In this document: positions 7,869 to 15,601 of the stretch, piece by piece
Layout of the letters: every line of letters starts with the position of its first letter
How positions within the stretch are numbered: position 1 is the first letter of the stretch
Source: Streptomyces tanashiensis
GTDB taxonomy: Bacteria; Actinomycetota; Actinomycetes; Streptomycetales; Streptomycetaceae
Reading direction: 5' to 3'
NCBI RefSeq assembly: GCF_014648895.1
Contig: NZ_BMRZ01000026.1
Coordinates: 1-50,212 of the forward strand
DNA length: 50,212 nucleotides
Translations under genes and position numbers: made by a program
Notes under the pieces: model-generated
Databases searched by the model: none
Seen by the model: the letters and a program-made list of their open reading frames with translations, nothing else
What the model was told of the DNA's origin: nothing

Positions 7869-8707
7869 GCGGCCTTCCCCTCCTCGAACGTGGGCGTGTC
7901 GCAGGTGAACAGGAAGGAGCGGGGCATGCGCGGGACGGAGCGGGCCGGCACCGGGTAGGGCCAGCGGTCGAAGGCGGCCCCGTCCTCACCGGGCTGCTTG
8001 ACCTCCCGTACGGCCCAGCCGCAGTCGGCGAGCAGCGTCTCGGGCTCCTCGGTGCCGAAGAGCCACGGGTTGCCGTCCTCCTCCAGGGCCTTCATGAAGC
8101 CGCGGGCGAGGGGGTTCTCCAGGGCGGACTTCGAGATGACGTCGCCGAGCAGTACGGAGCCGGGCGCGGCGTGCGCGGAGAGCGTCGAGATGAGGGTCCG
8201 TACGGCCTGCTCGGGCAGGAAGAACAGCAGGCCCTCGACCACCCACAGGACGGGCTCCTCGCTCTTCCAGCCGGCCTCCTTCAGGGGGCCGGTCCAGTCC
8301 TGGGTGAGGTCGACGGGGACGGTGACCCGGGTGCGTCCCGCGGGCTGCGGCTCGTCCTTGAGCATCTCGGCCTTGGCCTCCAGGAGGGCCGGGCGGTCGA
8401 GTTCGTAGACGGTGACGCCGTCGGGCCAGGGCAGCCGGAAGAAGCGGGTGTCCATGCCGGCGGCGAGGAAGACGACCTGGCGGATGCCGCGCTCCTCCAC
8501 CGCCTTCACGACGGCCCGGTCGAGGTAGGTGGTGCGGATGGCGAGGAACGGCACGATGCCGCCCCCGTCGTAGCGCGCGAGCAGTTCGAAGCCGGTCTCG
8601 TCGGCGACGGTGCGCGCGTAGGGATCGGCGAACAGCCGGTCCTCGCGCTCGGTCTCCAGGGCGCGCGCGGCGGCGGTCCACTGGGCGGTGCGGGATACGG
8701 CCTCCAC
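7865..8707 (-). CDS. SAM-dependent methyltransferase, leucine carboxyl methyltransferase-like family
   Basis: A 280-residue protein of the LCMT/PPM-like group of SAM methyltransferases common in actinobacteria. Diagnostic stretches are the start VSRTAQWTAAARALETE, the SAM-binding loop QVVFLAAGMDTRFFRLPW and the acidic strand VYELDRPALLEAKAE. Relatives often methylate carboxyl or hydroxyl groups in secondary metabolism. The start is GTG with AAGGGGG placed about 7 nt upstream. It lies between the MaoC-like gene and the second methyltransferase, coupled to the latter by a 4-nt overlap. A carboxyl methylation of the final product would fit the family but is inference. Confidence 0.88.
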   Translation of the reverse strand: MEAVSRTAQWTAAARALETEREDRLFADPYARTVADETGFELLARYDGGGIVPFLAIRTTYLDRAVVKAVEERGIRQVVFLAAGMDTRFFRLPWPDGVTVYELDRPALLEAKAEMLKDEPQPAGRTRVTVPVDLTQDWTGPLKEAGWKSEEPVLWVVEGLLFFLPEQAVRTLISTLSAHAAPGSVLLGDVISKSALENPLARGFMKALEEDGNPWLFGTEEPETLLADCGWAVREVKQPGEDGAAFDRWPYPVPARSVPRMPRSFLFTCDTPTFEEGKAA

Positions 8708-8779
8708 AGGAGGTCCCCCTTCGGTTGGGTTGCGGAGATACGGACGGCCGTGTTCAGGGGCCCGACGAAGGACGGTTCG

Positions 8780-9319
8780 TCAGGCGCTCATGGCCGGGAC
8801 ACAGTTCTTGGCCGGTCGCACGCAGGCGACGGGGTCCTCGGCCGCGGGCATCGACGACAGATGGCCGGCCTCGGAGTCGGCGGGGCGCCGGCGGAAGATG
8901 CTGTGCAGGATCATGCTGAACACGGCCGTCCCGTCGGCGGCCACGAGCGTGCACCGCGGCTTGACGGTGCCGGTGGCGGGATTGAACGGCGACGGGGTGG
9001 AGCCGAGGATCTCGACGCGCGCGGTGAGGACGTCACCCGGGCGCACGGGCCGCAGATAGCGGACCTCGTCGATGCCGGGCGAGCCCGTACAGGCGCTGTA
9101 GGCGAGCAGTCCGTCGACGTAGCGGCGCATGAACATGGACTGGGTGTGGAACCCGCTCGCGATCAGACCGCCGAACGGGGAGTCCTTCGCGAGCTCGGGG
9201 TCCGTGTGGAAGGGCTGCGGGTCGAAGCGCCTGCCGAACTCCAGCACCTCCTCCGCCGTGACGGTGACGGTGCCCAGCTCATGGACGTCGCCGGGCCGGA
9301 AGTCCTCGAAGTAGCGCAT
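8780..9319 (-). CDS. MaoC-fold (hot-dog) dehydratase/hydratase
   Basis: First gene of the operon. The 179-residue protein has the hot-dog hydratase motif FDPQPFHTDPELAKDSPFGG followed by LIASGFHT, with the Asp and His of the R-specific enoyl hydratase pair, and the C-terminal pattern LRPVRPGDVLTARVE. The C-terminal 35 residues (EDPVACVRPAKNCVPAMSA end) are an unusual tail. The ATG at 9319 is chosen because it follows AAGGGGGG at about 7 nt and leaves the promoter outside; a longer reading frame to 9379 would run through the -10 hexamer. It may dehydrate or hydrate a carrier- or CoA-bound intermediate; the direction and substrate are unknown. Confidence 0.87.
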   Translation of the reverse strand: MRYFEDFRPGDVHELGTVTVTAEEVLEFGRRFDPQPFHTDPELAKDSPFGGLIASGFHTQSMFMRRYVDGLLAYSACTGSPGIDEVRYLRPVRPGDVLTARVEILGSTPSPFNPATGTVKPRCTLVAADGTAVFSMILHSIFRRRPADSEAGHLSSMPAAEDPVACVRPAKNCVPAMSA

Positions 9320-9365
9320 CGCGCGCCCCCCTTGACCTAGGAGTGGTCTTTTCCTGGCACCTCCA

Positions 9366-9395
9366 AATCTACGAATCACTCCATTATTTTGTCAA
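9366..9395 (-). promoter_or_regulatory. Sigma-70-type promoter of the N-oxygenase operon
   Basis: On the minus strand TTGACA (9390-9395) and TAGATT (9366-9371) are separated by 18 nt, in an AT-rich patch unusual for this genome. It sits about 45 nt before the ATG of the MaoC gene and directly behind the terminator of the upstream PLP-enzyme gene, so the whole operon can start here. Confidence 0.8.
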
Positions 9396-9398
9396 CCC

Positions 9399-9423
9399 AA
9401 AAGAAGGGCCCGGAGGGCCCTTC
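9399..9423 (-). terminator. Intrinsic terminator of the PLP-enzyme gene
   Basis: A perfect 9-bp stem (GAAGGGCCC / GGGCCCTTC) with a 3-nt loop at 9403-9423, followed on the minus strand by TTTT. It begins 2 nt after the stop of the trans-sulfuration gene and separates it from the operon promoter. Confidence 0.85.
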
Positions 9424-9424
9424 G

Positions 9425-10591
9425 TCACAGGGCTTGCTCCATGTCCTTCCACAGGTCCTCCACGTCCTCGATGCCGACGGACATCCGCACCAGGCCGGGA
9501 GCGATCCCCGCCGCCGCCAGCTCGTTCTCGTCCAGCTCGCGGTGGGACGTGGACGCCGGATGGGCGACGAGCGTCTCGACGCCGCCGAGCGAGAGCGCGA
9601 GCTTCGCGAGCCGTACGCGCTCGATGAAGGCCCGGCCCGCCTCCCGGCCCCCGGCGAGCCGGAAGGAGAGCAGCCCGCCACCGCCGGCCAGGACCTTCCG
9701 GGCGATGCCGTACGAGGGATGGTCGGCGCGCCACGGGTAGTGCACGGACCCGATCGCGCGGTGCGCGGCGAGCAGTTCGGCGAGGGCGGCGGCGTTGGCG
9801 CAGTGCTCGCGCATCCGCAGGGGCAGCGTGGGGATCCCGCGCAGGGTGAGCCAGGCCGCGAACGGGTCGGCGCAGGCGCCGAGTTCGACCGTGCGGGGCC
9901 ACACCCGGCGGCGCAGCGCCCCGTCGGCGAAGACGGCCGCGCCGCCCAGCACGTCGGAGTGCCCGGAGAGGTACTTGGTGGTGGAGTGCACGACGATGTC
10001 GGCGCCGAGCTCCAGGGGGCGGCACAGGACGGGCGAGGCGAGCGAGTTGTCGACCAGGCTCGTGACCCCGAGGGCGCGCGCGGCGGCGAGGAGCCCGGGC
10101 AGGTCGGGGACCTGGCCTGTGGGGTTGGCGATCGTCTCCAGGACGAGGAGGCGGGTGGCCGGGTGCACGGCGGCGTCCGTCAGCTCGGCCGGGTCATCGC
10201 CGGATATCCGTACGACCTCGATCCCGTACCGCTCGGCCAGGTCCGACAGGACCGCGTGCGTCCCGCCGTACAGGCAGCGCTGGGCGACCACCCGGTCGCC
10301 GGGCCGCAGCAGGGCGAGGAGCACGCCGCTGAGGGCGCCCATGCCGGAGGCGAAGGCGATCGCCCCCTCTCCTCCTTCGAGCCCCGCGAGGGTCTGCTCC
10401 AGGGCCCGCACGGTCGGGTTGCCGCGGCGGCTGTAGACGTACCGCCCGTCGGGGCCGGCCATCGCGTCGGCGAGGTCGGCGGCGGAGTCGAAGGCGAAGG
10501 CGGAGGACTGCACGAGGGGCACGGAGAGCGGCCTGCTGCCGCTCGGGAAGGGCTCGTTGACGACGTGCACGGCACGGGTGTTCAGTTCCAC
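9425..10591 (-). CDS. Cys/Met metabolism PLP enzyme (cystathionine gamma-synthase/lyase family)
   Basis: A 388-residue fold-type I PLP enzyme of the trans-sulfuration family. Visible landmarks are YSRRGNPT near residue 54, the cofactor-stacking region FASGMGALSG, Asp181 in LVDNSLASP (family consensus is nearer DNTFATP) and the Schiff-base Lys206 in VVHSTTKYLSGHSD. The C-terminal LSLGGVETLVAHPASTSH is family-typical. Members include cystathionine gamma-synthase, gamma-lyase and methionine gamma-lyase; sequence alone does not separate them. It has its own terminators on both sides, so it is a separate transcription unit although it lies beside the methyl-cycle operon. The GTG start has AAAGGA upstream. 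Confidence 0.9.
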   Translation of the reverse strand: MELNTRAVHVVNEPFPSGSRPLSVPLVQSSAFAFDSAADLADAMAGPDGRYVYSRRGNPTVRALEQTLAGLEGGEGAIAFASGMGALSGVLLALLRPGDRVVAQRCLYGGTHAVLSDLAERYGIEVVRISGDDPAELTDAAVHPATRLLVLETIANPTGQVPDLPGLLAAARALGVTSLVDNSLASPVLCRPLELGADIVVHSTTKYLSGHSDVLGGAAVFADGALRRRVWPRTVELGACADPFAAWLTLRGIPTLPLRMREHCANAAALAELLAAHRAIGSVHYPWRADHPSYGIARKVLAGGGGLLSFRLAGGREAGRAFIERVRLAKLALSLGGVETLVAHPASTSHRELDENELAAAGIAPGLVRMSVGIEDVEDLWKDMEQAL

Positions 10592-10614
10592 GGCTCTGTC
10601 CTTTCCGGATACGG

Positions 10615-10660
10615 AAAAGGGGCCGCCCGACGTCCGGGGGCGGACATCGGGCGGCCCCTT
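10615..10660 (-). terminator. Intrinsic terminator of the MFS pump gene
   Basis: A 14-bp stem (10617-10630 with 10647-10660) and an inner GTCCG/CGGAC pairing, followed on the minus strand by TTTTCC. It lies just after the stop of the MFS gene and before the PLP-enzyme gene. Confidence 0.85.
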
Positions 10661-10670
10661 CGGGGCGGGG

Positions 10671-12110
10671 TCAGGCGGAGACCTTCTCGCCCTGGGGGGC
10701 GGGGGCGGCGGCGGCCTCGGCCGCGACCGCCTTGTCGCCCTTCATGACGAGGAGGGTGACGACACCGCCGACGGCGGCGATGATCGCGGCGCCGATGAAG
10801 GCGGCCGAGAAGCCGTCGGTCAGCTTCGGGAGGTTGCCGAGCTGGTCGGCTCCCTGGGACATGGCGACGGCGGTGAGCGCGGCGAGGCCGAGCGCGGAGC
10901 CGACGTTGTAGGTGGTGTTGACGATGCCGGAGGCGAGGCCGGCCTGCTCCTGCGGGGCGCCGGACATGGCCGCGATCATCGCCGGGATGTAGGCGAGGGA
11001 CATGCCGAGCGCGGCGACGAGCGAGGCGGGCAGGACGTCGACCAGGAAGGTGCCGGTGGGCGGGACGGCGGCGAGCCAGACCAGTCCGGCGGCGAGGAGC
11101 AGCAGGCCGATGCCGATGAGCGGCTTGGCGCCGACCTTCATCATGAGCCGGGCGGTGATGGCCGTCATGAAGATCATGAGGAGCACGGTCATCGGGAGCA
11201 GCGCGGCACCGGAGGCGAAGGCGCCGTAGCCCAGGACCTGCTGGAGGTACAGGTTGAGGAAGTACCACATCGGGATCCAGGCGGCGCCGAGCAGCGTCAT
11301 CGCCAGGTTGGCCGAGCCGAGGCGCGGGACCCGCCAGACGCTGAGCGGCATGAGCGGCTCGCGGATGCTCTTCTGGATCGCGAAGAACAGGGCCAGGAGC
11401 ACCGCGGCGCCGACCAGTTCCAGGATGGTCGCGGTGGAGCCCCAGCCGACCTCGGGGGCGCGGACGACGGCGAAGACGGCGAGCGCGAGACCGGCGGTGA
11501 CGGCGACGGCGCCGAGGACGTCGACGGAGCCGCGGCGGGACTCGACGTTCGGGAGGAGCCTGGTCGCGGCGAGGGTCGCGAGGCCGATCGGGATGTAGAT
11601 GATGAAGACCCACTGCCAGGCGGCCCACTCGGTGAAGACGCCGCCGAGGAAGACGCCCGCGGTGCCGCCGGCGGGAGCGGCGGCGCCGTAGAGCGCCATC
11701 GCCTTGCCGAGCTCCTTCGGGTCGTGCATGAAGAGCATCATCAGCAGGGTCATGGCGGAGGGCGCGATGAGCGCGCCGCCGACGCCCTGCACGGCGCGAC
11801 CGGCGATCTCGACCCAGGCGGTCTGGGCGGCCGCGGCGAGAACCGAGCCGGCGATCATCACGGCCCAGCCGGTGACGAAGATCTTCCGGGCTCCGACGAG
11901 GTCGGAGAGGCGTCCGCCGAGGAGCAGCAGGCCACCGAAGACGATCACGTAGGCGTTGAAGACCCACTGGAGCTCGCCCTGCGTGAAGCCCAGGTCCTTC
12001 TGCATCTCGGGGAGCGCGACCCCGATGATCGAGGTGTCCATGATGACCATGAACTGAGCGGCGGCGAGCACGACAAGTGCCCACCAGCGCCGGGGATTGA
12101 CGGTTGACAT
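10671..12110 (-). CDS. MFS multidrug efflux pump, DHA2 (14-helix) family
   Basis: A 479-residue integral membrane protein with about 14 hydrophobic helices and the DHA2 drug:H+ antiporter signatures: motif LAAAQFMVIMDTSIIGVALP in helix 1, GGRLSDLVGARKIF as motif A, and AIIGRAVQG-like GRAVQGVGGALIAPSAM in helix 4. The N-terminus (MSTVNPRRWWAL) is short and cytoplasmic. Its promoter region contains two spaced palindromes of the CsoR/CstR operator type, so expression may respond to a metal, sulfane sulfur or aldehyde sensor rather than directly to a drug. It ends at its own terminator. The exported compound cannot be read; export of the product of the adjacent N-oxygenase operon is possible but unsupported. 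Confidence 0.93.
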   Translation of the reverse strand: MSTVNPRRWWALVVLAAAQFMVIMDTSIIGVALPEMQKDLGFTQGELQWVFNAYVIVFGGLLLLGGRLSDLVGARKIFVTGWAVMIAGSVLAAAAQTAWVEIAGRAVQGVGGALIAPSAMTLLMMLFMHDPKELGKAMALYGAAAPAGGTAGVFLGGVFTEWAAWQWVFIIYIPIGLATLAATRLLPNVESRRGSVDVLGAVAVTAGLALAVFAVVRAPEVGWGSTATILELVGAAVLLALFFAIQKSIREPLMPLSVWRVPRLGSANLAMTLLGAAWIPMWYFLNLYLQQVLGYGAFASGAALLPMTVLLMIFMTAITARLMMKVGAKPLIGIGLLLLAAGLVWLAAVPPTGTFLVDVLPASLVAALGMSLAYIPAMIAAMSGAPQEQAGLASGIVNTTYNVGSALGLAALTAVAMSQGADQLGNLPKLTDGFSAAFIGAAIIAAVGGVVTLLVMKGDKAVAAEAAAAPAPQGEKVSA

Positions 12111-12137
12111 TGCCCTGACCCTTCACTCGCTGCTGCA

Positions 12138-12190
12138 TACCCCTAGGGGGTACCTGTGCGGAGCACCGTAGCATACCCATGGGGGGTATG
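12138..12190. promoter_or_regulatory. Two CsoR/CstR-like operators upstream of the MFS pump
   Basis: Two copies of TACCC-N5-GGGTA occur 28 nt before the MFS start: 12138-12152 and 12174-12188, the second extended to CATACCC...GGGTATG (12172-12190). Identical spacer length in both and position over the divergent promoter region support an operator pair for a CsoR/CstR/FrmR-family repressor. No such regulator is encoded in the window. Confidence 0.65.
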
Positions 12191-12255
12191 TAAGAGTGAG
12201 ATGAGGGCGCGTGGGAAGCACTCCCTCCGCACCCCCGGCCGGGCAGAATGCCCCC

Positions 12256-12921
12256 ATGACCGCAGACCAGGACCCCGCACTCCTCCGACGCTGGAACGCC
12301 ACGCTGCTCGCCGCCCGCGCCGGCCACGAGGGCCCCGACCCCGCCCCGTACGGCCAGAACCTGCTGTCCCGCTGGGCCGAACCGCAGCGCCGCTACCACA
12401 CGGTCGACCACCTCAGGGCGGTCCTCGACCGCATCGACGAGCTCGCCGACCAGGGCGGGGAGGGCGGCGAGCTGGAGCTCGTACGGCTCGGCGCCTGGTT
12501 CCACGACGCCGTCTACCGCCCGGACCGCTCGGAGAACGAGGAACGCTCGGCGGTCCTGGCCGAGAAGGCCCTCGCCGAAGCGGGCCTCACCCCGCACGAG
12601 GTGGCCGAGGTGGCCCGCCTGGTCCGGCTCACCACCACCCACGACCCGGCCGCGGGCGACCTCAACGGCGAGACGCTCTGCGACGCCGACCTCGCGATCC
12701 TGGCCACCGACCCCGATACGTACGGGGGGTATACGGCTGCGGTGCGCGAGGAGTACTCCTTCGTCCCGGAGGCGGACTTCCGCGCAGGCCGCGCGGCCGT
12801 CCTCCGCCACCTCCTCGGCCTCCCCCGCCTCTTCCGCACCCCCTACGGGGCGGCGGTCTGGGAGGAGCGCGCCCGGGAGAACCTGGAGCGCGAACTGGCG
12901 GAGCTGACCACCGGCGGCTGA
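12256..12921 (+). CDS. HD-domain metal-dependent phosphohydrolase-like protein
   Basis: A 221-residue cytosolic protein with an HD-type arrangement: YHTVDHLRAVLDRIDEL near residue 46, GAWFHDAVYRPDRSENEERS near residue 85 with the His-Asp doublet, and TTTHDPAAGDLNGETLCDAD further on. This pattern is typical of the small predicted HD hydrolases common in Streptomyces, whose substrates are unknown. The ATG at 12256 is chosen; a frame start at 12211 would add 15 residues of unlikely sequence. CAGAAT lies 6 nt before the ATG, resembling the -10 spacing of the leaderless genes in this window. It diverges from the MFS pump across the CsoR-like sites and might share their control. Confidence 0.85.
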   Translation: MTADQDPALLRRWNATLLAARAGHEGPDPAPYGQNLLSRWAEPQRRYHTVDHLRAVLDRIDELADQGGEGGELELVRLGAWFHDAVYRPDRSENEERSAVLAEKALAEAGLTPHEVAEVARLVRLTTTHDPAAGDLNGETLCDADLAILATDPDTYGGYTAAVREEYSFVPEADFRAGRAAVLRHLLGLPRLFRTPYGAAVWEERARENLERELAELTTGG

Positions 12922-12956
12922 CCGTCTCACATCCCGAGAAGTCCGACCTCCATGGA

Positions 12957-14282
12957 ATGACAGCAACAAACCACAGGTTGACGCATGTCATGCCGCCCCC
13001 CTCGGCCGAGCGCACGACCGCCACCGCGACCGCCGCCCCGTCCACCCCCGAGGCGATACCCCCCACCCGTATGCCTCTGGCCGTGTACATCCTCGGCCTG
13101 TCCGTCTTCGCGCTCGGCACGAGCGAGTTCATGCTCTCCGGACTCCTGCCGCCCATCGCGGAGGACATGAACGTCTCCATCCCCCGCGCCGGACTGCTCA
13201 TCTCCGCCTTCGCGATCGGCATGGTCGTCGGCGCGCCGCTGCTCGCCGTGGCGACGCTCCGGCTCCCCCGCAAGACGACCCTGGTCGCGCTCATCACCGT
13301 CTTCGGCCTCGGCCAGATCGCCGGCGCGCTGGCCCCGAACTACACCGTCCTCTTCGCCTCGCGCGTCGTCAGCGCCCTCGCCTGCGCCGGCTTCTGGGCG
13401 GTCGGCGCCGCCGTCGCCATCGCGATGGTGCCCGTCGGCTCCCGCGCCAGGGCCATGGCCGTCATGATCGGCGGCCTGTCCATCGCCAACGTCCTCGGCG
13501 TCCCGGCCGGCGCGTTCCTCGGCGACCACCTCGGCTGGCGCTCGGCGTTCTGGGCGGTCGGCGCGGCCTCCGCGATCGCGCTCGTCGGCGTCGTGACCCG
13601 CATCCCGCACATCCCGCTCCCCGAGACCAGGCCCCGCCTCAAGCGGGAGCTGGCCATCTACCGCGACCGGCAGGTCCTCCTCGCCGTCACGATCACGGCG
13701 CTCGCGGCGGGCGGCGTCTTCTGCGCCTTCTCCTACCTCGCCCCGCTCCTCACCGACGTCTCCGGCCTCGACAAGAGCTGGGTCTCCGCCGTCCTCGGAC
13801 TCTTCGGCATCGGCGCCCTGGTCGGTACGACGATCGGCGGCCGCGTCGCCGACGCCCACCTCTTCGGGGTGCTGCTCAGCGGCATCGCCGCCTCGACCGT
13901 CTTCCTGATCGCGCTGGCCCTCCTCGCCCCCAGCCCGATCGCCACGGTCCTCCTGACCTTCCTCCTCGGCGTCTCCGCCTTCTACACCGCCCCGGCCCTC
14001 AACGCCCGCATGTTCAACGTGGCCGGCGCCGCCCCCACCCTCGCGGGAGCCACCACCACCGCCGCCTTCAACCTCGGCAACACCGGCGGCCCCTGGCTCG
14101 GCGGCACCGTCATCGACGCCGGCCTCGGCTACGCCTCCACGGCCTGGGCGGGCGCCGCCATGACGGCCCTCGGCCTGGCCACGGCGGCGGTGGCCCTCAG
14201 GCTCCACAAGTCCACGTCCCGCGTGGTGACTTCGAGCGCGGCCGGCCACCGGACGGAACAGCCCGCCGAAGCGAGCTGCTGA
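12957..14282 (+). CDS. Cml-type chloramphenicol/drug exporter, MFS DHA1 family
   Basis: A 12-helix MFS exporter of about 440 residues. After a variable 40-residue N-terminus it has PLAVYILGLSVFALGTSEFM and LSGLLPPIAEDM, which resemble the Streptomyces chloramphenicol exporters (CmlR/Cml), and the motif C-like GVPAGAFLGDHLGWRSAFW. The chloramphenicol phosphotransferase gene follows after 52 nt, which strengthens the drug assignment. Two starts are possible: ATG 12957 (used) and ATG 12990; neither has a good ribosome site. The C-terminus is hydrophilic and poorly conserved. Together the two genes would give exporter plus inactivating-enzyme resistance. Confidence 0.88.
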   Translation: MTATNHRLTHVMPPPSAERTTATATAAPSTPEAIPPTRMPLAVYILGLSVFALGTSEFMLSGLLPPIAEDMNVSIPRAGLLISAFAIGMVVGAPLLAVATLRLPRKTTLVALITVFGLGQIAGALAPNYTVLFASRVVSALACAGFWAVGAAVAIAMVPVGSRARAMAVMIGGLSIANVLGVPAGAFLGDHLGWRSAFWAVGAASAIALVGVVTRIPHIPLPETRPRLKRELAIYRDRQVLLAVTITALAAGGVFCAFSYLAPLLTDVSGLDKSWVSAVLGLFGIGALVGTTIGGRVADAHLFGVLLSGIAASTVFLIALALLAPSPIATVLLTFLLGVSAFYTAPALNARMFNVAGAAPTLAGATTTAAFNLGNTGGPWLGGTVIDAGLGYASTAWAGAAMTALGLATAAVALRLHKSTSRVVTSSAAGHRTEQPAEASC

Positions 14283-14322
14283 GGACCGGCGGAAATCGGC
14301 TGCGGGTCGTCACCGCGCCCCC

Positions 14323-14334
14323 TAGGGTGGCGCG
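14323..14334 (+). promoter_or_regulatory. -10 element of a probable leaderless cpt transcript
   Basis: TAGGGT (14323-14328) lies exactly 6 nt before the GTG of the phosphotransferase gene, and there is no Shine-Dalgarno. The -35 is not obvious. The gene can therefore be transcribed independently of the exporter. Confidence 0.5.
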
Positions 14335-14868
14335 GTGACGACACGGATGATCATCCTCAACGGCGGTTCCAGCTCGGGCAAGTCCGGGATCGTACGGTGC
14401 CTCCAGGCCGTACTGCCCGAACCGTGGCTGGCGTTCGGGGTCGACTCCTTCGTCGACGCCCTGCCCGCGAAGATGCAGGACTCCGACAGCGGGATCGTCT
14501 TCGACGCGGACGGCGGCGTCAGCGTCGGCGCCGACTTCCGGGCCCTGGAGGCCGCCTGGGCCGGAGGGCTCGTGGCGATGGCCCGGGCCGGTGCCAGGAT
14601 CGTCGTCGACGACGTCTTCCTCGGCGGGGCCGCCTCCCAGCGGCGCTGGCGCGAGGCCCTCGGCGACCTGCCCGTGCTGTGGGTCGGCGTCCGGTGCGAC
14701 AGCGAGGTCGCCGAAGGACGCGAGATCGCCCGCGGGGACCGGACCGGCGGAATGGCGGCGCAGCAGGCCCTGATCGTGCACGAAGGCGTGGAGTACGACC
14801 TGGAGGTCGACACGACGCGCGCCGAGTCCCTGGAATGCGCCCGCGCCATCGCCGCCGCGCTGACGTGA
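14335..14868 (+). CDS. cpt: Chloramphenicol 3-O-phosphotransferase
   Basis: Phosphorylates the C-3 hydroxyl of chloramphenicol with ATP and so inactivates it. The 177-residue protein is nearly the length of the S. venezuelae enzyme and shares its landmarks: start MTTRMIILNGGSSSGKSGIV with the Walker A GGSSSGKS, the catalytic Asp37 in AFGVDSFVDALP, the stretch RIVVDDVFLGGAA, and Arg133/Arg136 in GREIARGDRTGGMAA. End VHEGVEYDLEVDT also matches. It sits behind a Cml-type exporter; no chloramphenicol biosynthetic genes (NRPS, arylamine synthase) are in the window, so it is either self-protection for a distant cluster or intrinsic resistance. Confidence 0.95.
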   Translation: MTTRMIILNGGSSSGKSGIVRCLQAVLPEPWLAFGVDSFVDALPAKMQDSDSGIVFDADGGVSVGADFRALEAAWAGGLVAMARAGARIVVDDVFLGGAASQRRWREALGDLPVLWVGVRCDSEVAEGREIARGDRTGGMAAQQALIVHEGVEYDLEVDTTRAESLECARAIAAALT

Positions 14869-14890
14869 CGGCCGGAACCCCGGGTGACGC

Positions 14891-15601
14891 TCAGGCCGAG
14901 GTGAGATCCTGCACCAGCCGCGTCATCAGCGGGGACGGCTCCACCTCCAACTCCCGCCGCAGCAACCGCTGGTACGCCTTGTAACGCTTCACCGCACAGG
15001 CCGTGTTGCCCTCCGCGATGTGGATCTCTATGAGGATGCGGTGCGCCGTCTCCCGGATCGGGTCGATCTCCGTCGCCGTCAGCGCCGTCTGCAGCGCCGC
15101 CAGATACTCCCCGTCCCGCCGCAGCCGCTGCGCCAGGCTCTCCAGCGCGTGCAGCCGCACCTGGTCCCAGCGCTCCCGCTCCAGGACGAGCCACTCGTCC
15201 GGCCACTCCGGCAGCAGCTCCTCCCCGAGCAGGGCGGACAGCGCCTCGGGGTCGTCGGGTGGCGGCCCGTCGCCTATCGCGTCCTGCGCCTGGGACCGCG
15301 CCCGGTGCAGGTCCACCTCCACCACGGGCGCGAGCCGCAGCCGGCGGTCCACGCACTCCACCGTGGGCAGGGGACCCGCCCGCCGCCCGTGACACAGGGC
15401 GGTCCTGAGGTTCGCCGAGGCCCTGTTCGGGCTGCAGTCGGGCCAGAGCCGCTCGGCTGCCGCACCCCGGTAGACGCCGGCGGCATGCACGGCGAGGAGC
15501 GCCAACAGGCGCTGCGCCCCCGAGGGGAGGGGGATACGGCATCCGGCGTAAGAGAGCTCGAAGGCACCGAGCAGTTCGAGGTATACGCCGTTCGATGACA
15601 C
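14891..15601 (-). CDS. Small SARP/BTAD-family transcriptional activator
   Basis: About 236 residues: an N-terminal winged-helix of the OmpR/SARP type (LLGAFELSYAGCRIPLPSGA, then LLALLAVHAAGVYRGAAAERLW) followed by a bacterial transcriptional activation domain of helical repeats (VLERERWDQVRLHALESLAQ, AGNTACAVKRYKAY-like EGNTACAVKRYKAYQRLLRR). SARPs activate nearby antibiotic or peptide clusters by binding direct heptad repeats at promoters. GTG 15601 with GAGGG just upstream is preferred over a TTG at 15616. It converges with cpt and diverges from the PatG-like operon, so the peptide operon to its right is its most likely target. Confidence 0.9.
   Translation of the reverse strand: MSSNGVYLELLGAFELSYAGCRIPLPSGAQRLLALLAVHAAGVYRGAAAERLWPDCSPNRASANLRTALCHGRRAGPLPTVECVDRRLRLAPVVEVDLHRARSQAQDAIGDGPPPDDPEALSALLGEELLPEWPDEWLVLERERWDQVRLHALESLAQRLRRDGEYLAALQTALTATEIDPIRETAHRILIEIHIAEGNTACAVKRYKAYQRLLRRELEVEPSPLMTRLVQDLTSA

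Noticed and set aside
6802..7989. Long in-frame upstream extension of the N-oxygenase frame
   Set aside because: It runs through the methyltransferase coding region; AAGGAG and the family N-terminus point to the ATG at 6801.
9320..9379. Longer start for the MaoC gene
   Set aside because: Would begin upstream of the transcription start, inside the promoter.
12715..12740. TACGGGGGGTATA stretch as a third CsoR-like operator
   Set aside because: Only one half-site, inside the HD-domain coding region.
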